A DNA stretch of 10,835 bases, taken from Rhodospirillales bacterium. GTDB taxonomy: Bacteria; Pseudomonadota; Alphaproteobacteria; MPNO01; UBA2964. This document shows, piece by piece, positions 1 to 6,817 of this stretch. The notes under the pieces were generated by a model. That model saw nothing but the letters and a program-made list of their open reading frames with translations, had not been told where the DNA came from and did no database searches. The first letter of the stretch is position 1. Every line of letters begins with the position of its first letter. The stretch spans positions 1-10,835 of the forward strand of contig PBWY01000095.1 of the NCBI GenBank assembly GCA_002727395.1, read 5' to 3'. Both the position numbers and the translations under genes were made by a program.

Positions 1-94
1 ATAATGCTGAACAATTAAACTAACTCCTGACTGAATGGAAATATTCCTGGTTGCAGGCATTTAAATTATTCATGACCAAATTGGCCTTTTTATA

Positions 95-952
95 ATGACC
101 AATAAATTACTGATTACGAATAGAATTATTCCCCAAGTAGGCTTTGGTACCTTATACATAACTCAAAACCGTGGATTTGGGCCGCGCCGAGAGGACGCGG
201 TGAGCCTTTTAAGAGAGGCTGCCAAAATAGGAATTAAGTTTTTTGATACCGCTGACTCATATGGGAACGGTTCAGCAGAACAATCGCTACATGATGCTTT
301 GTATCCCTATGATGACCTAATTATAGCTACAAAAGGTGGCTATAAACATCAACATCTTGGTCACTGGCAGCCAGATGCTAGTCCTGCCAGTTTAAGAATA
401 GCTTTAGAGGGTAGCTTGAGGCGTCTGAATCTCGAAACAATTGACCTATATCAACTCCACTCCGTTGATAGTAGAGTAGCCTATGAGGACTCTATCGGCA
501 CCCTGAAGGAAATGCAGAATGAAGGTAAAATTCGTCATATTGGAATATCCAATGTAGGTCTTGCGCAACTAAAAATAGCTAGAGCGGAAACTGAAGTCAT
601 GTCCGTACAGAACGCTCTTAATATACAACATGGGACGAACTCTGAAGTTTTAGATTACTGCACTAAAAAGCAAATCCCTTTTATTTCTTGGATGCCATTA
701 GGCGATGGAAGTATCTCGTGGGCCGAACCTGTATTGTGCCAGCTAGCCGAAAAATACACTTCAACCCCGGCACAAATTGCCCTTGCCGCTTTATTGAACA
801 TCTCACCATGTATTCTTCCCATTCCAGGAACCAGTTCCGTCAAGCATCTTAATGAAAATTTTTCTGCTGCTTCAATCGAATTAGAGCCAAACGATTTTAT
901 TCGTTTATGTAAACGTTATCGGATTAATTTTCCCTTAACCGGAACTGAATAA
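95..952 (+). CDS. Aldo/keto reductase, YdbC/PdxI-like
   Basis: A 285-residue TIM-barrel NAD(P)H-dependent carbonyl reductase, full length for the family. The catalytic tetrad is visible: Asp51 and Tyr56 in FFDTADSYG, Lys80 in IIATKGG and His122 in LYQLHSVD. The cofactor-binding loop appears near residues 244-254 as IPGTSSVKHLNEN. The pattern FGPRREDAVSLLREA near the N-terminus, the ALYPY segment and the IPGTSS loop recall E. coli YdbC (PdxI), which reduces pyridoxal to pyridoxine. A role in vitamin B6 salvage is therefore possible, but the exact substrate cannot be read from the sequence. The start is the ATG at 95, since it lies just ahead of the first conserved strand. There is no obvious strong ribosome site, and a TATAAT overlaps the start codon. 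A DUF3429 gene follows 77 nt downstream in the same direction. Family assignment is firm and the substrate is inferred. Confidence 0.9.
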   Translation: MTNKLLITNRIIPQVGFGTLYITQNRGFGPRREDAVSLLREAAKIGIKFFDTADSYGNGSAEQSLHDALYPYDDLIIATKGGYKHQHLGHWQPDASPASLRIALEGSLRRLNLETIDLYQLHSVDSRVAYEDSIGTLKEMQNEGKIRHIGISNVGLAQLKIARAETEVMSVQNALNIQHGTNSEVLDYCTKKQIPFISWMPLGDGSISWAEPVLCQLAEKYTSTPAQIALAALLNISPCILPIPGTSSVKHLNENFSAASIELEPNDFIRLCKRYRINFPLTGTE

Positions 953-1029
953 GTTGATCATCATGTTTATAAACAAAGTTAAACTTTCAAGGCTAATAAG
1001 TAAGTGATCGAAAGAGTTATTCAAAAATT

Positions 1030-1455
1030 ATGATACCCACTAGCGCCCTTGTATTCGGCAGCTCCGGAGTTCTTCCATTCGTTCTGCTGACTTTGCTTAA
1101 CTTCTCGAACATTAATTTCCTCATACCAAATCCAATGTTTGCCATTCTAGCGTACGGCGCAACTATTCTCTCCTTTATAGGCGGCATTCAATGGGGAATA
1201 ATAATCCATAAAACAAAAATAGATAGAAATCTATGGATAGAATTGGGTACTTCCATATTCCCACCCTTGTTAGGGTGGTCAAGTCTATTGGCAAGCGGTT
1301 TAACGGGCTACATTATATTAATTTGCGGATTTTTATTTGCTCTTTTCGTTGATCACAAAATGGCAAATTTAAATCTAATTCCCACTTGGTACTTTAGATT
1401 AAGATTTTTTTTAACTTTAATGGTTGTGGCGGTTCTTATCATAAATTTGTTCTAG
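1030..1455 (+). CDS. DUF3429 family membrane protein
   Basis: A 141-residue, very hydrophobic protein with four predicted membrane helices, at roughly residues 8-25, 36-57, 75-107 (possibly one helix and a re-entrant part) and 120-140. The DUF3429 signature is recognisable: YGATILSFIGGIQWG at 42-56, then a short basic loop, a PPLLGW segment near 78-83, an Asp in the third helix end (FVDHKM) and TWYFRLRFFLT near the C-terminus. The family is common in proteobacteria and related to mitochondrial TMEM69. No biochemical function is known to me. It sits downstream of the aldo/keto reductase with a 77-nt gap, and its end faces the convergent dioxygenase gene 46 nt away. No clear ribosome site stands out. 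Confidence 0.85.
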   Translation: MIPTSALVFGSSGVLPFVLLTLLNFSNINFLIPNPMFAILAYGATILSFIGGIQWGIIIHKTKIDRNLWIELGTSIFPPLLGWSSLLASGLTGYIILICGFLFALFVDHKMANLNLIPTWYFRLRFFLTLMVVAVLIINLF

Positions 1456-1476
1456 AAAAAAAATATTATTTAATCC

Positions 1477-1493
1477 TAATATAAGAGATATTA
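1477..1493. terminator. Weak AT-only hairpin between convergent genes
   Basis: TAATAT (1477-1482) and ATATTA (1488-1493) form a perfect 6-bp stem with an AAGAG loop in the 46-nt gap between the convergent DUF3429 and dioxygenase genes. The position suits a bidirectional terminator. The stem has no G-C pairs and lacks a good T run, so it may be chance in AT-rich DNA. Confidence 0.2.
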
Positions 1494-1501
1494 ATATAAT
1501 T

Positions 1502-2353
1502 CTATGGTTGCATCGTGGTAATACGACGAAGGATTCGGGGTTCGTTCAAATTATAACGTTTACCGCGGTGAAGGGTCACACGGTTATCCCATATCACTAA
1601 ATCACCCTTTTCCCATTTGTGAGTAAAGCAAAAACATTTTTGTGTAGAATGTTCTAGAAGTTCAGTGACTAGAAGGCGGGCCTCTGGATCAGACATGCCA
1701 TTGATAGAACGAATATGTACAGGCGGAAAAACCACTTTCCTTTTTGTCGATGGATGAATACGAACTAATGGCCAATAGGCTGGTGGTGAAGCCGCTATTT
1801 CTTCAGGCGTATAAATCAATCCAAGAGCCATTCTTGAATGAAAGACATGGTGCTCAGCTACAAGCCCATCTATTAATATTTTCAGATCATTTGGCAATGT
1901 TTCGTACGCAGCTCTAAGGTCAGCAAACTCCGTATCACCTCCCTCATTGGGAAGTATGCGGGCAGACAAAAAAGAGTATTTTGCCACTGACCTCATGAAT
2001 GAACTGTCCGAGTGCCAAAATTGATTTGCAATCTGAGAACCCAATCGACGCCCATCACGCTTAAGGATTTGGCCATTATCCTCTACATTGCTTATCGGCA
2101 CTAACGATTTGTTATCAGGTCCACTTTTCCCCCTCACTTTTGACAGAAACGAAATTTCTAATTTTCCAAACCTCTCCGCAAGGTTCACTAGAGCATCATC
2201 ACTAATATCACTTTCACGCCAAACCAAGACTGCATACCTGTCCATACCGGCTTCTATTTCGTCGGTTGCCTTTTTGGAGAGTTTGTCGGACAAATTAATT
2301 CCCGAAGCATATGCGCCGAATCCGTTAGTAATCGGCTTTAATTTTATACCCAT
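1502..2353 (-). CDS. TauD/TfdA family 2-oxoglutarate/Fe(II) dioxygenase
   Basis: A 283-residue non-haem iron dioxygenase of the TauD/TfdA type. These enzymes couple oxidative decarboxylation of 2-oxoglutarate to hydroxylation of a substrate, often releasing sulfite, or an alcohol in aryloxyacid cleavage. The facial triad is visible as His114 and Asp116 in FWHSDSSF and His262 in DNRVTLHRG. Thr141 and Arg273 fit the 2-oxoglutarate contacts, and WDNR at 255-258 is characteristic. The N-terminus (IKLKPITNGFGAYASGINL) is typical of the family. I chose ATG at 2353 because it starts just before that block. An in-frame TTG at 2377 would add eight residues (MRRDRDVT) that do not look conserved. The gene stands alone, divergent from the VIT/VWA operon. 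The substrate cannot be decided; TfdA-like cleavage of an ether or sulfonate is a guess. Confidence 0.9.
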   Translation of the reverse strand: MGIKLKPITNGFGAYASGINLSDKLSKKATDEIEAGMDRYAVLVWRESDISDDALVNLAERFGKLEISFLSKVRGKSGPDNKSLVPISNVEDNGQILKRDGRRLGSQIANQFWHSDSSFMRSVAKYSFLSARILPNEGGDTEFADLRAAYETLPNDLKILIDGLVAEHHVFHSRMALGLIYTPEEIAASPPAYWPLVRIHPSTKRKVVFPPVHIRSINGMSDPEARLLVTELLEHSTQKCFCFTHKWEKGDLVIWDNRVTLHRGKRYNLNEPRILRRITTMQP

Positions 2354-2427
2354 CGTAACATCTCTATCACGCCTCAATTTTTAACTATTTCGTCTCTTTA
2401 GATGAACAAAATGATAAAATTCACAAA

Positions 2428-4719
2428 TTGGACACCTCAAAAACATTCTTAGGCCAATTTTTAAATTTAAGGTTCGTTTACTTTAATAAATTAAACTCGG
2501 TTCAAACATTGTTTTACATATCATCACCCTTACTTCTAGTTTTTTTACTAACTTTAATTCTACCGACTAACTCTTTTGCCCAACTGAAAACAAAACCTGT
2601 TGTTACTCTCGATAATATCTCGGTTGGGACACTTCTTTTCAAAAATGTGGAAAATTCAGAAGAAAATATACCCGCCCCACTTCTATACACCCGTTATGAT
2701 ATTGACCTTTCTGGCCCTGTAGTGAATACCACCCTCACCCAATATTTTCAAAATAAAACAAAAAAATTTCTCGAAGGTATTTATGCGTTCCCACTACCCG
2801 AACAATCCGCAATACACGGTTTTAGGATGCGGGTCGGCAAACGTTTTATAGAAGGAAAAATTCAGGAAAAGACAAAAGCTAAGAAAATATTTGAAACCGC
2901 AAGAACCCGGGGGAGAAAAGCCGCGTTGCTCATACAGAAACGTCCTAACCTTTTTACAAATGCGGTTACAAACATTGGCCCAGGGGAGACAATTGTTATT
3001 CAACTAAAATTTCAAGAAATTATAAAGCCCGTTAATGAAATTTTTACACTTCGTCTTCCTCTCGTCGCCGCCCCTCGATATGAACCATATAGCAATAATC
3101 AAAAAATAAGTTCACAGAATAATCCTGAGATTTTCGATAAAGAGAAAATTAAAAATAAAAATGTGCTAACTAAAATTACTGATCAAAATTTAACAGCCCC
3201 TCGGACTCTTAACTTACACAACCCAGTAAACATCACCGTTAAACTGAATGCCGGTTTTCCATTAGGTAATATTTACAGCGCGTCCCACAAAATTGTAGTT
3301 AAACGCGAAAACATGACCAAGGCAGTTATCAGACTCGCCACGGTCGACAGTGCGGATCGAGATTTTTTACTTAGTTGGAACTCTAACAATTTCAAAAATC
3401 CAAAGCTGTTTCTGTTTAAGGAGACAATTAAGGATGGAGTTTTCCATGCGGCAACAATAACACCTCCTCGTAGGTCTGCACTCAAATCACCAATGTCCCG
3501 AAATATTATCTTCATTCAGGATATTTCCGGTTCTATGGATGGACATTCTATAAAACAAGCGAAAAAAGCATTAAAGTTCGCGCTCGAACGTTTGAAACCA
3601 AATGACCGATTCAATATTATATTTTTTAATGATCAAGCAAGAGCTCTATCGCCTACTTTAATGAAAGCGAGCCGTCACAACCTTAATCATACATTAAAAA
3701 TTCTTAATAGTATGAAAGCCTCCGGCGGGACCGAAATGTTAGCCGCTTTGTCTTTGGGGTTGGGGATGGCCGAAGCCATTGACGATAAAAGGGTAAAACA
3801 AATTGTTTTTTTAACCGACGGTGCAGTTTCAAACGAACGCGAACTGTATAGTACAATCCAGAAAAACCTAGGGAACAGCCGCCTTTTTACAATCGGAATA
3901 GGTTCTGCTCCAAATGATTATTTCATGAAAACCGCCGCCAGAATTGGAAGAGGAAGCTTTGTCTTTATTAGTAATTTAGAAACTGCTGGTGAGACAATAA
4001 AACAATTTTTAAAAAAAATAGAATCGCCAGTTTTAACTAATCTTAAACTCAATTTACCAGATCAAAAAAGTTTGGTGACTCCTTCTCCTCTTCCAGACCT
4101 TTATGCGGGTGAACCAATAATTATCACTTTTAAATCAGATAAGGGTCAAAGTGGGATTGCCGAATTAGAAGGAGTATTTAATTCTGAAAAAATTAAGATA
4201 ACGTTCAAAACAAGTGATGCAGTTGAAAGAGTGGGTATAGCCAAACTTTGGGCTGGAAGATATATCCGTGACCTCGAGTTGAAAAGGACGAACCCATGGT
4301 CAAAAAGGTTTTCTAAAAATTGGATAAACGAAGAAATTCTACGAACAGGTTTGAAGTTTCAGGTAATGAGCAGTCAGACATCTTTCGTCGCCGTTGATAA
4401 GGACCATTCTTCAAGGTTCCATCAGTTTTTATTTAAAAAGAATATTCCGAATAATTTACCCGCGGGTTGGAATAGAGAAATATGGTTTCCAGAAACAATA
4501 CTAGGACCAAGTTTTGGAGGTTCAATTTTTCCTGAATTAAACAGAAAAAACAAAAAATTGAAAATTTTAGAGGGAGAAGATAACGGTTTTATAAAAGTAA
4601 GTTTGCCTCAAACGGGATTAGACTGGAGGCAAACTCTCTATCTTGGCGTTCTTATTTTGACTTTAGCTACTGTATTATCTGGACTCCTGATAATTAAAAA
4701 AATATGCCGGCAACAATAA
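2428..4719 (+). CDS. Sortase target protein with VIT and VWA domains, LPQTG anchor
   Basis: A 763-residue secreted, surface-anchored protein of the marine proteobacterial sortase target type. From the N-terminus: a signal/anchor helix ends at SFAQ (about residues 30-52). A VIT domain spans about 66-195, with LEGIYAFPLPEQSAIHGF and a Lys-rich region around 140-170. A von Willebrand A domain spans about 357-530, with the MIDAS residues DISGS at 365-369, Thr435 in GGTEM and Asp464 in LTDG. The C-terminus has LPQTG at 726-730, a membrane helix and a basic tail (KKICRQQ), which is a classic sortase sorting signal. The dedicated sortase overlaps its 3' end by 16 nt. The start is uncertain. TTG at 2428 lacks a ribosome site. 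TTG at 2509 would give an ordinary 24-residue signal peptide. No in-frame ATG precedes the VIT domain. The natural ligand is unknown. Confidence 0.92.
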   Translation: MDTSKTFLGQFLNLRFVYFNKLNSVQTLFYISSPLLLVFLLTLILPTNSFAQLKTKPVVTLDNISVGTLLFKNVENSEENIPAPLLYTRYDIDLSGPVVNTTLTQYFQNKTKKFLEGIYAFPLPEQSAIHGFRMRVGKRFIEGKIQEKTKAKKIFETARTRGRKAALLIQKRPNLFTNAVTNIGPGETIVIQLKFQEIIKPVNEIFTLRLPLVAAPRYEPYSNNQKISSQNNPEIFDKEKIKNKNVLTKITDQNLTAPRTLNLHNPVNITVKLNAGFPLGNIYSASHKIVVKRENMTKAVIRLATVDSADRDFLLSWNSNNFKNPKLFLFKETIKDGVFHAATITPPRRSALKSPMSRNIIFIQDISGSMDGHSIKQAKKALKFALERLKPNDRFNIIFFNDQARALSPTLMKASRHNLNHTLKILNSMKASGGTEMLAALSLGLGMAEAIDDKRVKQIVFLTDGAVSNERELYSTIQKNLGNSRLFTIGIGSAPNDYFMKTAARIGRGSFVFISNLETAGETIKQFLKKIESPVLTNLKLNLPDQKSLVTPSPLPDLYAGEPIIITFKSDKGQSGIAELEGVFNSEKIKITFKTSDAVERVGIAKLWAGRYIRDLELKRTNPWSKRFSKNWINEEILRTGLKFQVMSSQTSFVAVDKDHSSRFHQFLFKKNIPNNLPAGWNREIWFPETILGPSFGGSIFPELNRKNKKLKILEGEDNGFIKVSLPQTGLDWRQTLYLGVLILTLATVLSGLLIIKKICRQQ

Positions 4720-5255
4720 TTTTAATTAAAACCTTTTTATGCGTGGGGGCTTTTATATCTATTTTAGGATTATTGCATCCTGCTAAGGCCTTACTGGGAC
4801 AGATGCTTTTAGAAAATGCGTTTAAGGCTGGAGGTGAACAGTCTTGGCCGGGTACCGATTTACGTCCTATAGGGAAACTTCAATTCTCTCGGCTCGGTAT
4901 TCAGAAAATCATATTAAGCAACGCAAGCGGACAAGCAATGGCTTGGGGTCCTGCAATTTTTGGCGGTACAAAACTCCCTGACTCAAAAGGGATAACCATA
5001 ATTGTAGGACATCGGGATAGCCACATGACATTTCTCAAAGACCTAAAGAAAGGAGACCTGTTAGAGTTCATAACACTAGAAAGCAAAAAATTAAGATTTA
5101 TTGTTAATGATAGAAGGGTTGTGGGAAAAACGCTTTGGTTACCGATAGTAACAAAAACTCTTCAACCAGAAATAATATTAGTAACCTGTTGGCCGATTGA
5201 AGAAGAAGGTCCTACAGATAAACGCTTTTTGGTTCATTTGGTATCCGATAACTAG
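4704..5255 (+). CDS. Class GN sortase (Gram-negative)
   Basis: A 183-residue cysteine transpeptidase with an N-terminal membrane helix at about residues 5-30. The catalytic triad is in place: His103 in VGHRDSHMTFL, Cys162 in LVTCWP and Arg174 in TDKRFLVHL. The WGPAIFGGTKLPDSKG block before the His motif is typical of the Gram-negative class GN family. Length is normal. Sortases cleave a sorting motif between Thr and Gly and transfer the protein to an acceptor. Here the only visible substrate is the LPQTG-ended protein encoded directly upstream. The ATG at 4704 lies inside that gene's last codons, and no good ribosome site precedes it, so translation is probably coupled. The acceptor in a Gram-negative envelope is not known from the sequence. 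Confidence 0.92.
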   Translation: MPATIILIKTFLCVGAFISILGLLHPAKALLGQMLLENAFKAGGEQSWPGTDLRPIGKLQFSRLGIQKIILSNASGQAMAWGPAIFGGTKLPDSKGITIIVGHRDSHMTFLKDLKKGDLLEFITLESKKLRFIVNDRRVVGKTLWLPIVTKTLQPEIILVTCWPIEEEGPTDKRFLVHLVSDN

Positions 5256-5424
5256 TGCAGTTAAAGAGCCTATAAGAGTTAAAACTTAATACTTTTTAAA
5301 TAGTTTATTCTTTCGGGACCCCGCCGAGGTTGGTTTCAAGTTCAGGACATTATTTTTTTAGTATTATTTCAGTAGTAAGTTCAAATACTAGCGAAAAACC
5401 TAATCTCTCCCCTTTTTAATGAGG

Positions 5425-5441
5425 GAATGATTTTATCATTC
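5425..5441. terminator. Candidate hairpin between convergent genes
   Basis: GAATGAT (5425-5431) and ATCATTC (5435-5441) pair perfectly over 7 bp with a TTT loop, in the 205-nt space between the sortase gene and the convergent transporter gene, 20 nt past the transporter stop. It could terminate either transcript. Neither strand carries a strong T run after it, so it is a weak call. Confidence 0.3.
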
Positions 5442-5460
5442 ATCTTATTTCAATGAAAAC

Positions 5461-6363
5461 TTAGTCTTTCTCTCTCTCACTTTTCTCAAACCATGCATTA
5501 AGAAAAACACCAACAAACACTACTGTACCCCCCAGCCATATCCAGATTGCTGGTAATTCGCTAAAAAACAACCACCCCGCAAGACCAGCAAATATCAATT
5601 TCGTGAAATCTGCGGGCAGAACCACAGTAGCGTCAGCTTCCCGAAAAGCCTGGGCTAAGGATAATTGTGTAGTGCACCCAAAAATTGCAATAAGAACCAT
5701 AAACATAAACTGATCAAAAGTTGGCCATTGCCAAAAAAAGAGGGCTGCAATCAAGCAAACCGGCAGCTGCAATAAAGAAGCATAAAGCGCAATCGTCGCT
5801 GGCGAGTCCGTTCGGGAAAGCACCTTTATAACCACGAGCGCCAAACCCCACATTGCAGAAGACATTATTAATAATATGGATCCTGTGCTAATCTCGACCG
5901 TCCACGGTCTCAGAATTAGAAAGGCTCCGAAAAACCCGATTGCGAGCGCCACATATCGAGCACTAGAAACCCGTTCACCAAGCAGAATTATTGCCCCTAC
6001 TGTTCCTATCAGTGGAGCAGTAAACGTTAAAGCCACAACCTTCGCAAGAGGTTCCATTGTTAGAGCTAAAAAATATGCGAGCATCGCAAAAACATTGAGA
6101 ATTGCGCGCAAGCCCTGAAGCGGCAAATTTGCAGTGCGGAATGGATTGGTTCCGGGTCGGACAAATATTGGGATCATGAGACAAATGCCAATCGAATGCC
6201 TGAAAAAGGCGATTACAAAAGGATGAATTTCATCAGCAATCTGACGAATTGAGACATTCATTGCCACAACTCCCAATGCTGACAGCATCATAAATAACAC
6301 CCCTCTTATTGCAGGTGGCACCGCCTTGTATATCTCCGGAAAAGGACCCAATAGGATCTTCAT
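5461..6363 (-). CDS. DMT superfamily (EamA) transporter
   Basis: A 300-residue inner-membrane protein made of two EamA repeats, about residues 15-142 and 153-288, giving ten predicted helices. Typical features are PFVIAFFRHSIGICLMIP in helix 2, the LPLQGLRAILNVFAMLAYF segment, ALTFTAPLIGTVGAIILLGERV closing the first repeat, and ALMW/LALVV-like residues plus a charged DFTKL segment in the second. The family exports or imports small metabolites such as amino acids or nucleotide derivatives; the substrate is not predictable here. The ATG at 6363 is the first start and leaves a short cytosolic N-terminus, with a weak GAAAG upstream. The C-terminus is charged (FEKSEREKD). It is monocistronic and reads away from the small element at 6570-6740. 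Confidence 0.9.
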   Translation of the reverse strand: MKILLGPFPEIYKAVPPAIRGVLFMMLSALGVVAMNVSIRQIADEIHPFVIAFFRHSIGICLMIPIFVRPGTNPFRTANLPLQGLRAILNVFAMLAYFLALTMEPLAKVVALTFTAPLIGTVGAIILLGERVSSARYVALAIGFFGAFLILRPWTVEISTGSILLIMSSAMWGLALVVIKVLSRTDSPATIALYASLLQLPVCLIAALFFWQWPTFDQFMFMVLIAIFGCTTQLSLAQAFREADATVVLPADFTKLIFAGLAGWLFFSELPAIWIWLGGTVVFVGVFLNAWFEKSEREKD

Positions 6364-6518
6364 TAAGTAATCTTTCAGATTAATGGAAAACCTAAAACTC
6401 TATTCAAAATCATTAATCTCACAATCATGGAAAATTCTCTGTATCGACAATAGTTTAATTTTTTTCGGGAGCCAAACGGCATGACGGAAATTATTTTCAT
6501 TATTTCAGAAAGTAAATC

Positions 6519-6547
6519 TTGCGAGGATCAGCACGAAAATTCATAAT
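6519..6547 (+). promoter_or_regulatory. Candidate sigma70-type promoter for the small element
   Basis: TTGCGA (6519-6524) and CATAAT (6542-6547) are separated by 17 nt. A start near 6554 would leave about 30 nt before the small ORF's ATG. The match is reasonable, but such hexamers are common in AT-rich DNA. Confidence 0.4.
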
Positions 6548-6569
6548 ATTTATTAAAATTCAACAAACG

Positions 6570-6584
6570 AAAGGAGGTGGTCCA
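6570..6584 (+). promoter_or_regulatory. Extended Shine-Dalgarno complementary to the 16S rRNA 3' end
   Basis: AAAGGAGGTGGTCCA runs directly into the ATG at 6585. Against the complement of the conserved 16S 3' end (AAAGGAGGTGATCCA) it agrees at 14 of 15 positions, and the one difference still allows a G-U pair. The core GGAGG lies 7 nt before the ATG. No other gene in the window has a site remotely this strong, and it decides the start of the small ORF. Confidence 0.85.
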
Positions 6585-6662
6585 ATGTCTCATTGTCTAA
6601 GTGCGTGGTCCCGGACTACAAGAATTTGGATTATCACCGCTGACGAGGGATACTTCGGCTAA
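6585..6662 (+). CDS. 25-residue small ORF in the leader-like element
   Basis: ATG at 6585 opens a 25-codon frame beginning MSHCLSAWSRTTRIW and ending in GYFG before TAA at 6660. It carries one Cys, two Trp and three Arg, and has no signal peptide or membrane helix. The support is the ribosome site in front of it. Downstream, the RNA folds into three hairpins and a terminator, so the transcript would be about 180 nt. I do not recognise a function. It may be a real small protein, a leader peptide whose translation controls folding of the RNA, or a ribosome-binding decoy. The short spacing to the terminator and the lack of a run of any one amino acid argue against classical amino-acid attenuation. 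Confidence 0.55.
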   Translation: MSHCLSAWSRTTRIWIITADEGYFG

Positions 6663-6703
6663 CGTGATATTTGAGGTCCTTGCCAGGACCGTTCCGGACA
6701 ATG

Positions 6704-6739
6704 GAAGGGTCACCCTAGGGTGGCCCTTCATCTTTTTTT
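6704..6739 (+). terminator. Strong rho-independent terminator
   Basis: An 11-bp stem (6704-6714 with 6719-6729, one G-T pair) closes a CTAG loop and is followed by ATC and seven T residues (6733-6739). This is the best intrinsic terminator in the window and ends the small element before the glycosyltransferase operon. Confidence 0.9.
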
Positions 6740-6817
6740 AGTGAAAATCCATGATTTGCTATATCAACAATAAAAATTCTTAATACCAACAAACTGAATG
6801 AGGGTTGCAAAAGAAGG

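Larger units (their letters stand above)
6554..6740 (+). ncRNA. Putative small structured transcript (leader or sRNA with small ORF)
   Basis: The region after the candidate promoter is markedly more GC-rich than its surroundings and folds well. Hairpin 1 is CGAGG/CTTCG with a GATA loop (6644-6657). Hairpin 2 is GGTCCT/AGGACC with a TGCC loop (6675-6690). Hairpin 3 is the terminator (6704-6729). A second GGTCC at 6607-6611 could pair with the same GGACC (6686-6690), so alternative folds exist. The 5' part encodes the small peptide. The unit could be free-standing, or it could be the leader of the glycosyltransferase operon that begins 78 nt after the T run. The ends are estimates. No Rfam family is claimed. 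Confidence 0.55.

Noticed and set aside
1..94. Possible tail of an upstream gene
   Set aside because: All three plus frames hit a stop within the first 25 nt, leaving too little sequence to identify a product; recorded only as upstream flank.
2088..2384. 98-codon plus-strand frame opposite the dioxygenase gene
   Set aside because: It lies wholly antisense to a well-supported TauD-family gene and shows no domain, signal peptide or ribosome site.
6585..6662. Classical amino-acid attenuator leader peptide
   Set aside because: The peptide has two separated Trp codons and no run of any one residue, and the downstream genes are not amino-acid biosynthesis genes.
6756..6784. TTGCTA-17 nt-CTTAAT as a promoter for the glycosyltransferase operon
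   Set aside because: The -10 hexamer is poor and the region is AT-rich enough to produce such matches by chance. A promoter here is needed if the terminator at 6704-6739 is fully efficient, but I cannot place it.
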